NCBI GenBank assembly: GCA_963850995.1
Contig: CAWKNQ010000013.1
Location: 310,001-374,000 of the forward strand
Direction of reading: 5' to 3'
Origin: Gaiellasilicea sp963850995
Lineage (GTDB): Bacteria > Actinomycetota > Thermoleophilia > Gaiellales > Gaiellaceae
DNA length: 64,000 nucleotides
Part shown: piece by piece, positions 1 to 8,753 of the stretch
Layout: each line of letters begins with the position of its first letter
Numbering within the stretch: the stretch's first letter is position 1
The notes under the pieces: generated by a model
What the model saw: the letters and a program-made list of their open reading frames with translations, nothing else
Told to the model about the DNA's origin: nothing
Database searches by the model: none
Program-made: the position numbers and the translations under genes

Positions 1-1
1 C

Positions 2-2599
2 GGCGCGCCCGTCGACGTGATCCGGCGCGCAGAGGACCGGGAGCTCTTCCGCGCGGCTGTGCAGAGCTGTGGCCTCACGGTGCCGAGCTCGAAGATCGTC
101 ACCTCGCTCGAGGACCTCGCCGACATCGTCCTGCCTGCCGTCGTCCGGCCCGCCTTCACGCTGGGCGGCCACGGAGGCGGGTTCGCGCTGTCGCGGGGTG
201 AGCTCCACCAGCAGGTGGAGATCGGCCTGCGAGAGAGCCCGATCGGTCAGGTGCTGGTGGAAGAGAGCGTGAAGGGCTGGGACGAGTTCGAGCTCGAGGT
301 GATCCGCGACCGGCACGACAACGTCGTGATCGTCTGTTCGATCGAGAACCTCGACCCGATGGGCGTCCACACGGGCGACTCGGTCACGGTGGCGCCGCAG
401 CTGACCCTGTCCGACGAGGCCTACCAGGAGCTGCGCGACGCCGCGATCGCCGTCATCCGCGCAGTCGGCGTCGAGACAGGTGGCTCCAACATCCAGTTCG
501 CGCGCGACCGCGAGAGCGGGGCGCTGCGCGTCATCGAGATGAACCCACGCGTCTCCCGCTCGTCCGCGCTTGCGTCGAAGGCGACCGGCTACCCGATCGC
601 CAAGGTCGCCGCCAAGCTCGCGGTCGGATACACGCTGGACGAGATTCCGAACGACCTGACGAGGACGACGCCGGCGAGCTTCGAGCCGACGCTCGACTAC
701 GTCGTCGTCAAGTTCCCCCGCTTCGCCTTCGAGAAGTTCCCCGGCGCCGATACGACCCTCGGCACGCAGATGAAGTCGGTCGGAGAGGCGATGGGGATCG
801 GGCGCACCTTCCAGGAGGCGTTCGCGAAGGCCTTCGCGAGCCGCGAGCTCGACGCCGGCTCCGTGACGCCCTGGGCGACCCTCGAAGACCTGCCCGAAGG
901 GCTTCATCCCTGGTTCCGGCGCGAGTTGGAGCAGCTGCGAGACGAGGGGCCGCCACAGGGCCGGCTCGCGTACCGTCGCGTCGATTCCTGCGCCGGCGAG
1001 GTCGCGGCCGAGTCGAACTACTACTACTCGACACGCGGCGAGGCCGACGAGGCGCCGCCCGCGCGGGGCAAGCCGCGCGTCGTCATCCTCGGCTCGGGCC
1101 CGAACCGGATCGGCCAGGGAATCGAGTTCGACTACTGCTGCGTCCACGCCGCACAGAGCTTCCGCGCGCTCGGCTACGAGGCGGTGATGGTCAACTGCAA
1201 CCCGGAGACCGTCTCGACCGACTACGACACCTCCGACCGGCTCTACTTCGAGCCGCTCGACGTCGACTCTGTGCTCGCCGTCTGCGAGCGCGAGCAGCCG
1301 GAGGGCGTCGTGATCCAGTTCGGCGGGCAGACGCCGCTGAAGCTCGCGCGCGCGATCGAGGCGGCGGGCTACAAGGTGCTGGGGACGCCGTACGAGGCGG
1401 TCGACCTGGCCGAGGACAGGCAGCGGTTCGGGCAACTGCTCGACGAGCTCGGGGTGCGCTGCCCGCCGTGGGGGATCGCCGAGGAGCCCGAAGCCGCGGT
1501 CGGGATCGCCGAGCGCGTCGGCTACCCGGTACTCGTCCGGCCCTCCTACGTGCTCGGCGGCCGCGCGATGCGGGTCTGCTACGACGGCGAACAGGTCCGG
1601 GCGGCGATGACGGGCGTCCAGGGGGCGGTTCTTGTCGACCGCTTCCTCGAGGGTGCGCTCGAGATCGACGTCGACGCGCTCTGCGACGGTGTCTCGGTCC
1701 ACGTCGGCGCCGTGATGGAGCACGTCGAGGAGGCCGGAGTCCACTCGGGCGACTCCTCCTGCGTCCTTCCGGCGCCGTCGCTCGGCGAGGAGTCCTACGC
1801 GGAGGTCTGCCGGGTCGTGCGCCGGCTCGGTCCTGCGCTCGGCGTCGTCGGCCTGCTGAACGTCCAGCTCGCCCTCGTCGGCGGCGAGGTCTCCGTCCTC
1901 GAGGTCAACCCACGAGCCTCGCGCACGGTGCCGTTCGCGAGCAAGGCCACCGGCGTCAACCTGGTCGACGCGGCCGTACGCCTCGCCGCCGGCGCACGGC
2001 TGCACGAGCTCGAGCTTCCCGTGGAGCGTCGACCGGAGCTGGTGAGCGTCAAGGCCGCGGTGCTTCCCTTTGCGCGCTTTCCCGGCTCCGATCCCGTCCT
2101 CGGCCCGGAGATGCGCTCGACCGGCGAGGTGATGGCGAGCGCGGCCGACCTGCCGACCGCGTTCGCGAAGGCGGAACGTGCGGCCGGGAGGCCGCTGCCG
2201 ACCTCGGGAACGGCGTTCCTGTCCGTCCGCGACGCCGACAAGGACGCGATCGCGGCGGTCGCTGCGCCGCTCGCAGGGCTCGGCTTCGGGCTGCTCGCGA
2301 CGGAGGGCACGGCGGCGGTGCTCAGGGCTGCCGGGCTCGAGGTGGCGACGCTGCCGAAGCGCGACGCGGTCGTCGATGCGATCCGCAGTCGCCGCTGCGA
2401 CCTCGTCGTGAACACGCCCCAGGGCTCGGGTGCGCGGCGCGACGGCGCCTTGATCCGGCAGGCGGCGCTCTCCGCCCGCGTGCCGTGCATCACGACCCTC
2501 GCCGGTGCCCGCCTCGCAGTCGATGCGATCGCGAACGCGCGCGGGGAGATCGCGCGCTCCCTCCAGGAGCGGATCGAGCATGAGACGCGAGCTGCGTAG
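2..2599 (+). CDS. carB: Carbamoyl-phosphate synthase large subunit, 5' end outside the window
   Basis: Makes carbamoyl phosphate from bicarbonate, ammonia (passed on by CarA) and two ATP, for pyrimidine and arginine synthesis in the cytoplasm. About 865 residues are visible; the frame is open to the window edge, so roughly the first 120 residues are missing. The first ATP-grasp half ends with the EMNPRVSRSSALASKATG motif; the second carbamate half starts with the GPNRIGQGIEFDYC motif near nt 1097; an MGS-like regulatory domain lies near nt 2200-2500. The helical oligomerisation region between the halves (about nt 850-1000) is roughly 80 residues shorter than in E. coli CarB. It overlaps pyrK by 20 nt, so the two are probably co-transcribed. 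Confidence 0.97.
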   Translation, partial: GAPVDVIRRAEDRELFRAAVQSCGLTVPSSKIVTSLEDLADIVLPAVVRPAFTLGGHGGGFALSRGELHQQVEIGLRESPIGQVLVEESVKGWDEFELEVIRDRHDNVVIVCSIENLDPMGVHTGDSVTVAPQLTLSDEAYQELRDAAIAVIRAVGVETGGSNIQFARDRESGALRVIEMNPRVSRSSALASKATGYPIAKVAAKLAVGYTLDEIPNDLTRTTPASFEPTLDYVVVKFPRFAFEKFPGADTTLGTQMKSVGEAMGIGRTFQEAFAKAFASRELDAGSVTPWATLEDLPEGLHPWFRRELEQLRDEGPPQGRLAYRRVDSCAGEVAAESNYYYSTRGEADEAPPARGKPRVVILGSGPNRIGQGIEFDYCCVHAAQSFRALGYEAVMVNCNPETVSTDYDTSDRLYFEPLDVDSVLAVCEREQPEGVVIQFGGQTPLKLARAIEAAGYKVLGTPYEAVDLAEDRQRFGQLLDELGVRCPPWGIAEEPEAAVGIAERVGYPVLVRPSYVLGGRAMRVCYDGEQVRAAMTGVQGAVLVDRFLEGALEIDVDALCDGVSVHVGAVMEHVEEAGVHSGDSSCVLPAPSLGEESYAEVCRVVRRLGPALGVVGLLNVQLALVGGEVSVLEVNPRASRTVPFASKATGVNLVDAAVRLAAGARLHELELPVERRPELVSVKAAVLPFARFPGSDPVLGPEMRSTGEVMASAADLPTAFAKAERAAGRPLPTSGTAFLSVRDADKDAIAAVAAPLAGLGFGLLATEGTAAVLRAAGLEVATLPKRDAVVDAIRSRRCDLVVNTPQGSGARRDGALIRQAALSARVPCITTLAGARLAVDAIANARGEIARSLQERIEHETRAA

Positions 2600-3443
2600 G
2601 GTCGTCTCGGCCGAGGCGATCGGCCCGTACACGCTTCTGCGCGTCGAGCGCGGCGGGCTCGACGCGGGTGTTCCGGGCCAGTTCTTCATGCTCGAGGCGC
2701 CTGGGCGGGTACTGCCGCGCCCGATGAGCGTCTGCCTCGCCGGCGCCACCGAGCTCGCGTTCCTGATCGATCCGGTCGGGCCGGGAACACGGCGGCTCTG
2801 CTCGCTCGAGCGCGGGGAGCGGCTGCACGTCCTCGGCCCGCTCGGGAACGGGTTCGACCTGGATGTCGAGAGACCGCTCCTCGTCGGAGGCGGGATCGGG
2901 ATCGCACCGCTTCCGTTCCTCTCCGAAGCGCTCGGCTCGCCGCCGGCGCTGCTCGGCTTCCGGACTGCCTGGCACGCCGAGGCGGCAGCGCTGCTGCCGC
3001 ACGCCGAGGTCTGCGTCGAGCCCACGTACGTGACCGAGCGGCTGCCCGACGAGGCCCACGACGTGCTCGCCTGCGGTCCTGAGCCGATGCTCGAGGCACT
3101 GCGCGCGCTCGTCCCGGAGGCACAGCTCGCCTGGGAAGCGCCGATGGCCTGCGGCTACGGGGCCTGCTACGGCTGCGCAGTCGAGCACGAGGGCGAGCTG
3201 AAGCGGCTCTGCGTCGAGGGACCGGTGCTTCGTGCGCTAACGCTCCGCGCCTCGAACGCTCTCCGGCTGCCTGGACGCGCTCACGGCGCCGGACGTCGCC
3301 CGCTCGCTCGACGCCTTCGTGACGAAGACGATCACGCCCGAGCCACGCGAGGGCAATCCACCCGTCCGGATCGCCGAGACCGAGAGCGGGATGCTCAACT
3401 CGATCGGGCTGGCGAACCCGGGCCGGGAGCGCTTCCTGGCTGA
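2580..3443 (+). CDS. pyrK: Dihydroorotate dehydrogenase electron-transfer subunit; open frame runs on into pyrD
   Basis: FAD/[2Fe-2S] protein that passes electrons from PyrD to NAD+. ATG at 2580 lies inside the carB end. The protein has a ferredoxin-reductase-type FAD/NAD domain (GPGTRR, VGGGIGIAPLPF) and ends with the iron-sulfur cysteines in a C-x4-C-x2-C-x11-C pattern (CGYGACYGC near nt 3151, last Cys near 3212). Homology stops at about nt 3230, but no stop occurs in this frame until 3443. The beginning of PyrD lies in the same frame up to about 3260, so either the proteins are fused or there are small sequence errors at the junction. The true C-terminus is therefore unresolved. Confidence 0.85.
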   Translation: MRRELRRVVSAEAIGPYTLLRVERGGLDAGVPGQFFMLEAPGRVLPRPMSVCLAGATELAFLIDPVGPGTRRLCSLERGERLHVLGPLGNGFDLDVERPLLVGGGIGIAPLPFLSEALGSPPALLGFRTAWHAEAAALLPHAEVCVEPTYVTERLPDEAHDVLACGPEPMLEALRALVPEAQLAWEAPMACGYGACYGCAVEHEGELKRLCVEGPVLRALTLRASNALRLPGRAHGAGRRPLARRLRDEDDHARATRGQSTRPDRRDRERDAQLDRAGEPGPGALPG

Positions 3444-4146
3444 GACGTTGCCGCGTTTGCGCGCGCTCGACGTGCCGCTCTGGATCTCGGTCGGTGGCTT
3501 CGCCGCGAGTGAGTACGCGGAGACGTGCGCGGCGCTCGCAGACGTCGAGGCGATCGAGCTGAATCTCTCCTGCCCGAACGTCGACGAGGCGCCGGAGGGC
3601 GCGGCCGAGATCGTCGCCGCTTGTCGCGCCGTGACCCCATTGCCGCTCTACGCGAAGCTTTCTCCGGCCGCCTGGGACATCGCGGAGGTTGCGCGGGCGG
3701 TCGCGGCCGCGGGCGCCGACGGGCTCTCGCTCGTGAACACGCTGCGCGGGCTCGCGCTCGACGAGACGCTGCAGCCGAAGCTCGCCCGCGGGGCCGGGGG
3801 CTACTCAGGACCTGCCCTGAAGCCCGTCGCGCTGGCTGCGGTCTACGCCTGCGCCGCCGCCGTCGACCTGCCGATCGTGGGCATGGGCGGGGTGTGCACG
3901 GGCCTCGACGCGCTGGAGCTGCTCGCGGCCGGGGCGAATGCGATCGCGCTGGGCACGATTCTCTTCTCGGAGCCGGGAGCGGCCGTCCGGATCCGGTCAG
4001 AGCTCGAGGCCGAAGCGGCCGCTCGGGGCTTCTCGCAGCCGCTCGGGGCCTACCGTGTAGCTCATTCTTCCCTGCAAATGAGCGTATTCAATTTCGACAA
4101 CAACTCGCGGAAAACACCTGGAAACGGGCCGAAACTGACTGCTTGA
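3319..4146 (+). CDS. pyrD: Dihydroorotate dehydrogenase, catalytic subunit (N-terminus disturbed by a frameshift)
   Basis: Oxidises dihydroorotate to orotate with PyrK as partner (class 1B). Motifs include SGMLNSIGLANPG, LSCPNV and IVGMGGV, typical of the FMN TIM barrel. The first in-frame start is GTG 3319, but recognisable sequence (SGCLDALTAPDVARSL) begins earlier at nt 3262 with no start codon in this frame. One extra C near 3261 would join it to the upstream frame. The last 25 residues are not family-like and run through an AT-richer stretch. The TGA stop (4144-4146) lies inside the -35 box of the next promoter. Confidence 0.88.
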   Translation: MTKTITPEPREGNPPVRIAETESGMLNSIGLANPGRERFLAETLPRLRALDVPLWISVGGFAASEYAETCAALADVEAIELNLSCPNVDEAPEGAAEIVAACRAVTPLPLYAKLSPAAWDIAEVARAVAAAGADGLSLVNTLRGLALDETLQPKLARGAGGYSGPALKPVALAAVYACAAAVDLPIVGMGGVCTGLDALELLAAGANAIALGTILFSEPGAAVRIRSELEAEAAARGFSQPLGAYRVAHSSLQMSVFNFDNNSRKTPGNGPKLTA

Positions 4147-4170
4147 CCGGGTTCCCAAGGCTGCTAGTAT
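4143..4170 (+). promoter_or_regulatory. Promoter of mihF-gmk-rpoZ
   Basis: TTGACC (4143-4148), 16 bp, then TAGTAT (4165-4170) preceded by an extended -10 TG. The ATG follows the -10 by only 9 nt, so the transcript should be leaderless or nearly so. This is the most complete -35/-10 pair in the window. Confidence 0.7.
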
Positions 4171-4179
4171 CCCGCGCTC

Positions 4180-4509
4180 ATGGTGTCGTCGAAGACCCAG
4201 GCACAGGCCCCGCTGCGGTCGCTCGATCAACGGATGGAAGCCCTCAAGCGGGCCAACGACATCCGTGTTCGGCGTGCTCAGTTGAAGAAAGATCTCAAGG
4301 ACGGGCGAGCCCAGATAGAGGGGATCCTCCTCGACCCGCCGGAGTACGTCTCGACCGCGAAGGTCTTCGACATGCTCATGGCGGTGCCCAAGTTCGGCCG
4401 CGTCAAGGCTGCCCGGATGCTCAACCAGTGCCGGATCAGCCAGTCGAAGACCGTCGGCGGCCTTTCGGACCGTCAGCGCGCCGAGCTCATTGGCCTCTTC
4501 CACAGGTAG
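4180..4509 (+). CDS. mihF: Actinobacterial integration host factor (nucleoid protein)
   Basis: Small basic nucleoid-associated DNA-binding protein of the actinobacterial mIHF family, unrelated in fold to E. coli IHF. 109 aa; the N-terminal helix (SLDQRMEALKRANDIRVRRA) is followed by a helix-two-turn-helix segment containing the hallmark MAVPKFGRVKAARML. It lies directly upstream of gmk, as is usual in Actinobacteria, and overlaps it by 20 nt. The start is fixed by the promoter at 4143-4170, which leaves almost no leader. Confidence 0.95.
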   Translation: MVSSKTQAQAPLRSLDQRMEALKRANDIRVRRAQLKKDLKDGRAQIEGILLDPPEYVSTAKVFDMLMAVPKFGRVKAARMLNQCRISQSKTVGGLSDRQRAELIGLFHR

Positions 4510-5086
4510 GCCGATTCCCGTCTTCGTGGTCACCGGCCCGAGCGGGGCCGGCAAGGGAACGCTGATCAAGCGGCTGGTCGAGCGGCAGCCCGACCTCGAG
4601 GTCGCCGTCTCCGCGACGACCCGCCCGCAGCGGGGCGTCGAGGAGAACGGCCGCGACTACTGGTTCCTCTCGGAGGAGGAGTTCGTGGCGCGGATCGACG
4701 CGGGTGAGTTCCTCGAGCACGTGACGTTTGTCGGCGGCCGCTACGGCACGCTCGCCTCGGAGATCGATCGGATCGGCGCGGACGGCAAGGTCTGCATCCT
4801 CGAGCTCGAGATCGAAGGCGCCCTGAAGGTGCAGGACGAGGTCGCGTACAGCGTCACCCTCTTCATCGCCGCAGACGTTCCCGAGCTCGAACGACGCCTG
4901 CGTGCCCGCGCGACCGAGAGCTCGGGAGAGATCGGCGAGCGGATCGCGACGGCGCGGTACCAGCTCGAGCAGGCACACCGCTTCCGCTACATGGTCCGGA
5001 ACGACGACGTCGAGCGCGCCACGGCGGCGCTGGAAGCCCTGGTTGAACGGGAGCTGCAGCTTGCAGCTACCATGGCGCGTCCATGA
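4490..5086 (+). CDS. gmk: Guanylate kinase
   Basis: Phosphorylates GMP to GDP with ATP. 198 aa from TTG 4490. P-loop GPSGAGKGT at residues 16-24, then the GMP-binding region TTRPQRGVEENGRDYWF. The TTG start is chosen because it places the P-loop at the normal distance from the N-terminus and overlaps mihF; GTG 4526 would remove the first strand. The TGA stop overlaps the rpoZ ATG (ATGA), pointing to translational coupling. Confidence 0.95.
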   Translation: MASSTGRPIPVFVVTGPSGAGKGTLIKRLVERQPDLEVAVSATTRPQRGVEENGRDYWFLSEEEFVARIDAGEFLEHVTFVGGRYGTLASEIDRIGADGKVCILELEIEGALKVQDEVAYSVTLFIAADVPELERRLRARATESSGEIGERIATARYQLEQAHRFRYMVRNDDVERATAALEALVERELQLAATMARP

Positions 5087-5331
5087 TCCATCCTCGCATC
5101 GATGAGCTGCTCGACACCGACGCCGGTGGGGTCGACTCGCGCTACGCGCTGGTCATCGTCGCCGCCAAGCGCGCCCGGCAGATCAACAACTACCACCACC
5201 AGCTCGGTGAAGGCATGGGCTTCGAGGAAGCTCCGCCGCCGCTCGTCGAGTCCCGGTCGAAGAACTACTTGACCATGTCCCTCGAGGAAATTGCTCAAGG
5301 GAAAATCAAGTACGACTACGGCAAACGGTAG
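5083..5331 (+). CDS. rpoZ: RNA polymerase omega subunit
   Basis: 82 aa. Omega helps assembly of the beta-prime subunit. Family signs are the N-terminal IDELL, RYALVIVAAKRARQIN, and the conserved tail KNYLTMSLEEIAQGKI. The order gmk-rpoZ-coaBC is common in many bacteria. It starts in the ATGA overlap with gmk. Confidence 0.95.
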   Translation: MIHPRIDELLDTDAGGVDSRYALVIVAAKRARQINNYHHQLGEGMGFEEAPPPLVESRSKNYLTMSLEEIAQGKIKYDYGKR

Positions 5332-5396
5332 TCCGACCGACGAACGGCTGAGTGGAAGCTGAACGCTTCCGCAACGCTGCGACCGCATCGGGCGGG

Positions 5397-5402
5397 CACA
5401 AT
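5397..5402 (+). promoter_or_regulatory. Possible -10 box of a leaderless coaBC transcript
   Basis: CACAAT ends 6 nt before GTG 5409, the same distance as in several other genes of this window. No clear -35 box is seen in the 77-bp gap after rpoZ. Confidence 0.35.
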
Positions 5403-5408
5403 GGTGCG

Positions 5409-6599
5409 GTGGCACGCATCCTGCTCGGGATCACCGGCGGCATCGCGGCCTACAAGGCCTGTGAGCTGACGCGCCTGCTCGTCAAGGCCGGGCACGACGT
5501 GCTGCCGCTACCGACCCGCGGTGCCGAGCGCTTCGTCCGCGCCGAGACCTTCTTCGCGCTGGCGCGGAAGAGCCCGAGCGTCGACCCGTACCCACACCTG
5601 GAGCGCGCCGACCTGCTCGTGATCGCGCCGTTGACCGCGAACACGCTCGCGAAGCTCGCACACGGCCTCGCCGACGACGTTCTCACCGAGGCGGCGCTCG
5701 CCCATCGCGGCCCGGTGCTCGTCGCACCGGCGATGAACACGCGCATGTGGGAGCACGAGGCGACGCAGGCGAACGCGGCGACGCTGCGCTCCCGTGGAGT
5801 CGAGCTGATCGGCCCGGAGGAGGGCGAGCTCGCGGAGGGAGAGGTCGGGGCGGGGCGGATGAGCGAGCCGGATGCGATCGCCGCCCGGGTCGAGCAGCTG
5901 CTCGGGGGAGAAAGTGTTGTTTCAACACAAAGTCCGCTCGCGGGGGCGCGCGTGCTCGTGAGCGCGGGCGGCACGCGCGAGCCGCTCGACGCCGTGCGCT
6001 TCCTCGGCAACCGCTCCTCGGGCCGGATGGGCGTCGCGGTCGCGGCCGAGGCGCGCCGTCGCGGGGCCGAGGTGACGCTGCTCGCCTCGAACCTCGCCGT
6101 GCCCGCGCCCGACGGGGTCGAGATCGTGCAGGCACCGACGGCGGCCGATCTCGAGCGCGAGGCGACGACCCGTGCGCCGGGCGCCGACGTCGTCGTGATG
6201 GCCGCCGCCGTGGCCGACTACCGCCCGGCCGAGCCGCTCGCCGGCAAGCGGCCGAAGTCGCAGGGGCCCTGGGCGGTCGAGCTCGAGCCGACCGTCGACG
6301 TGCTGGCTCGGCTCGGGGAGAGCGAGCGCAATGGGCAGGTGCTGGTCGGCTTCGGCGCCGAGGCGGGGGAGGCGGGGCTCGAGCGGAAGCGGCGCATGCT
6401 GACCGACAAGAACCTCGATCTCGTCGTCTACAACGACGTGAGCGTGCCCGGCATCGGCTTCGACGCACCCGAGAACGAGGTCACGCTGGTGACCGGGGTG
6501 GGGGAGCGCCGGCTCGCGCGCGCTCCCAAGTCCGAGATCGCCGCCGGGATCGTCGACGAGGTCGAGCGCCTGCTCGAGGAGAATCGTGGAAGCGCATAG
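5409..6599 (+). CDS. coaBC: Bifunctional phosphopantothenoylcysteine decarboxylase/phosphopantothenate-cysteine ligase
   Basis: Two steps of coenzyme A synthesis: CoaB joins cysteine to phosphopantothenate and CoaC decarboxylates the product. 396 aa. The N-terminal flavoprotein CoaC domain has GITGGIAAYKA, the IAPLTANT motif and the PAMN motif. The C-terminal CoaB domain begins near nt 5940 (LVSAGGTREPLD, RFLGNRSSGRMG) with AAAVADY and the K-x-D loop MLTDKNLDLVVYN. GTG 5409 is chosen over the longer frame from 5352 because homology begins at ARILLGITGG. It overlaps the moxR start by 14 nt. Confidence 0.95.
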   Translation: MARILLGITGGIAAYKACELTRLLVKAGHDVLPLPTRGAERFVRAETFFALARKSPSVDPYPHLERADLLVIAPLTANTLAKLAHGLADDVLTEAALAHRGPVLVAPAMNTRMWEHEATQANAATLRSRGVELIGPEEGELAEGEVGAGRMSEPDAIAARVEQLLGGESVVSTQSPLAGARVLVSAGGTREPLDAVRFLGNRSSGRMGVAVAAEARRRGAEVTLLASNLAVPAPDGVEIVQAPTAADLEREATTRAPGADVVVMAAAVADYRPAEPLAGKRPKSQGPWAVELEPTVDVLARLGESERNGQVLVGFGAEAGEAGLERKRRMLTDKNLDLVVYNDVSVPGIGFDAPENEVTLVTGVGERRLARAPKSEIAAGIVDEVERLLEENRGSA

Positions 6600-7548
6600 G
6601 GACCCGGCCGCGGTCGCCACATCCGCCGAGACGGTGGAGCGCCTGGCCGCGAACCTCGCGCGGGTCGTCCATGCGCCCGCCGACACGCTCCGTCTCTGCG
6701 TGCTCGCGCTCATCGCCGAGGGACACGTGATCATCGAGGACTTCCCCGGCGTGGGGAAGACGATGCTGGCGAAGTCGCTGGCGCGCTCGGTCGCAGTCGA
6801 CTTCTCCCGGATCCAGTTCACGCCTGACCTGCTCCCCTCGGACGTCACCGGCGTCAACGTCTTCAACCAGCGCGCGAACGAGTTCGAGTTCCGGCCCGGC
6901 CCCGTCTTCGCGAACGTCCTCCTCGTCGACGAGATCAACCGCGCCTCGCCCAAGACGCAGGCGGCCCTGCTGGAGGCGATGCAGGAGAGCCAGGTCACGA
7001 TCGACGGCGAGACCTACCCGCTCGAGCGGCCCTTCATCGTGCTGGCGACGCAGAACCCGATCGAGTACGAGGGCACGTATCCGCTGCCGGAGGCGCAGCT
7101 CGACCGCTTCTCGATGCTGCTCTCGCTCGGTTACCCGCCGCTCGCGGAGGAGGCCAAGATGCTCAACGAGCAAACGACCGAGCCGCCGCTCGAGTCGCTC
7201 GCTCCGGTCGCCGGAACCGGCGAGATCGTTGCCGCGATCGAAGAGGCCAAGTCGCTCTACGTCGAGGAGAGCCTGAACCGCTACGTCGTCGCCCTGCTCC
7301 GACACACACGCGCGAGCTCCCGGCTCGCGCTCGGGGCGAGCCCACGTGCGGGAATTGCGCTCCTCCGCGTCGCCAAGGCGCGCGCGCTCGCGGAAGGCCG
7401 CGACTACGTGCTTCCCGACGACGTCAAGGCCGTCGCCCGTCCCGTGCTCGCGCACAGGCTGATCCTGGCTCCGGAGGCCCGCTCCGCCGGGCTCACGGCC
7501 GGCGAGATCGTCGGCGAGGCGCTCGAGCAGACCCCCGTCCCGGTCTAG
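6586..7548 (+). CDS. MoxR-family AAA+ ATPase
   Basis: Chaperone-like AAA+ ATPase, 320 aa. Walker A GVGKT at residues 55-59, Walker B LLVDEIN at about 112-118, then the MoxR-typical LEAMQE and LATQNPIE(Y)EGTYPLPEAQLDRF sequence and a C-terminal lid domain. MoxR proteins typically activate or assemble partners encoded next to them, and here it precedes a DUF58 protein and a transglutaminase-like membrane protein, the classic trio. The partner's role in this organism is not known. GTG 6586 overlaps the end of coaBC. Confidence 0.92.
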   Translation: MEAHRDPAAVATSAETVERLAANLARVVHAPADTLRLCVLALIAEGHVIIEDFPGVGKTMLAKSLARSVAVDFSRIQFTPDLLPSDVTGVNVFNQRANEFEFRPGPVFANVLLVDEINRASPKTQAALLEAMQESQVTIDGETYPLERPFIVLATQNPIEYEGTYPLPEAQLDRFSMLLSLGYPPLAEEAKMLNEQTTEPPLESLAPVAGTGEIVAAIEEAKSLYVEESLNRYVVALLRHTRASSRLALGASPRAGIALLRVAKARALAEGRDYVLPDDVKAVARPVLAHRLILAPEARSAGLTAGEIVGEALEQTPVPV

Positions 7549-7550
7549 TC

Positions 7551-8753
7551 GTGACTCGGCGGGGCGCGCTCACGCTCCTCCTTGGCCTCGCCACCTACGC
7601 GGCGGCCTGGCTCTTCGGCGCCAAGGCGCTCTATCCGGCGGCGACCGGGCTCGTGCTCGCTCCGCTCGTGGCCCGGACCTGGGTTCGCGCCTGCGCGGCG
7701 CCGATCCAGCTGCGGCGGCGGGCCGGAAAGGGGGCGCTGCTCGAGGGCGAGGACGTCTGGCTGACGCTCGACGCTCGCCCGGAGACGCGCGTGCCGCTCC
7801 CCTCGGTCTCGGTCACCGAGCAGATCGCGCGGTTCGGGGAGCGGGTCACGCCGCTCCGCCGGGCCGGTCTCTCGTATCGCGGCACCTATGTGCTCGAGCG
7901 GGTGCCCCGCGGCCGCTACACGTTCGAGGAAGCGCACGCGACCATCGACGACCCGTTCGGGCTCGCGCGCGCGGAGGTCGACCTCGACAGCGGCGGCTCG
8001 CTCCTCGTCTACCCGCGCCTCGTGTCGCTGGATCGGCTCTTCTCCGAGAGCGGCGCACACGCGCAGGACGGACGTCGCCTGTTGCTGCGCCGGCCGGCGG
8101 GCTTCGACCTCCATTCCGTGCGCGAGTACGAGCAGGGTGAGTCGCTGCGGAAGGTGCACTGGCGGACGACGGCACGCAGGGGCCAGCTGATGGTGAAAGA
8201 GCTGGAGGATGCGCCGCGCGACGAGATCGCGGTGCTGCTGGACGCGGACGCGAGCGCCGTCACCGGCGGGTCGTTCGACGTCCAGGTGCGCGCGGCCGGC
8301 TCGATCCTGCGCGCGCATGCCTCGCATGGGCGCCGCGCGGTCCTGGCCGTCAGCTCGGCACGGCAGCAGCGCGTGCACGTCTCCTCGCTCGACGGCGAGT
8401 GGCTCACCGCCCTGGCCGTGCTCGCCGAGGCGGAAGCTGACGGCTCCCGGCCGGTCGTGGAGCTCCTGGCTCGCGAGAACGGGCCTGCTTCCAGCGCGGT
8501 GGAGACCGTGGTCGTCACGGCGCGTCTCACAGGCGCGCTCGGGACGAAGCTGATCCAGCGCGCGCTCGCCGGCCAGGGCGTCAGCGTCGTCTGGGTCGAC
8601 GCGCCCAGCTTCGCCGGCAGGCCGACGAAGGTCGAGCCCGAGCTGCTGCGGCTCCAGGCCGCCGGCGTCGCCGTCGCCGTCGTGCGCAGCGGCGACCCGC
8701 TGGCTGCCGTGCTCGGTGTCGCGCCGGTGGTCAGGAGCGCCGCCCATGGCTAG
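7551..8753 (+). CDS. DUF58-domain protein
   Basis: 400 aa. Two hydrophobic N-terminal segments (about residues 7-45) are followed by a beta-rich region and the DUF58 core with the signature REYEQGESLRKVHWRTTAR (near nt 8120-8180), usually a degenerate von Willebrand A-like fold. It lies 2 nt after moxR and overlaps the transglutaminase gene by 8 nt. MoxR-DUF58-transglutaminase sets are widespread, but their molecular role is still poorly defined. GTG start at 7551. Confidence 0.88.
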   Translation: MTRRGALTLLLGLATYAAAWLFGAKALYPAATGLVLAPLVARTWVRACAAPIQLRRRAGKGALLEGEDVWLTLDARPETRVPLPSVSVTEQIARFGERVTPLRRAGLSYRGTYVLERVPRGRYTFEEAHATIDDPFGLARAEVDLDSGGSLLVYPRLVSLDRLFSESGAHAQDGRRLLLRRPAGFDLHSVREYEQGESLRKVHWRTTARRGQLMVKELEDAPRDEIAVLLDADASAVTGGSFDVQVRAAGSILRAHASHGRRAVLAVSSARQQRVHVSSLDGEWLTALAVLAEAEADGSRPVVELLARENGPASSAVETVVVTARLTGALGTKLIQRALAGQGVSVVWVDAPSFAGRPTKVEPELLRLQAAGVAVAVVRSGDPLAAVLGVAPVVRSAAHG

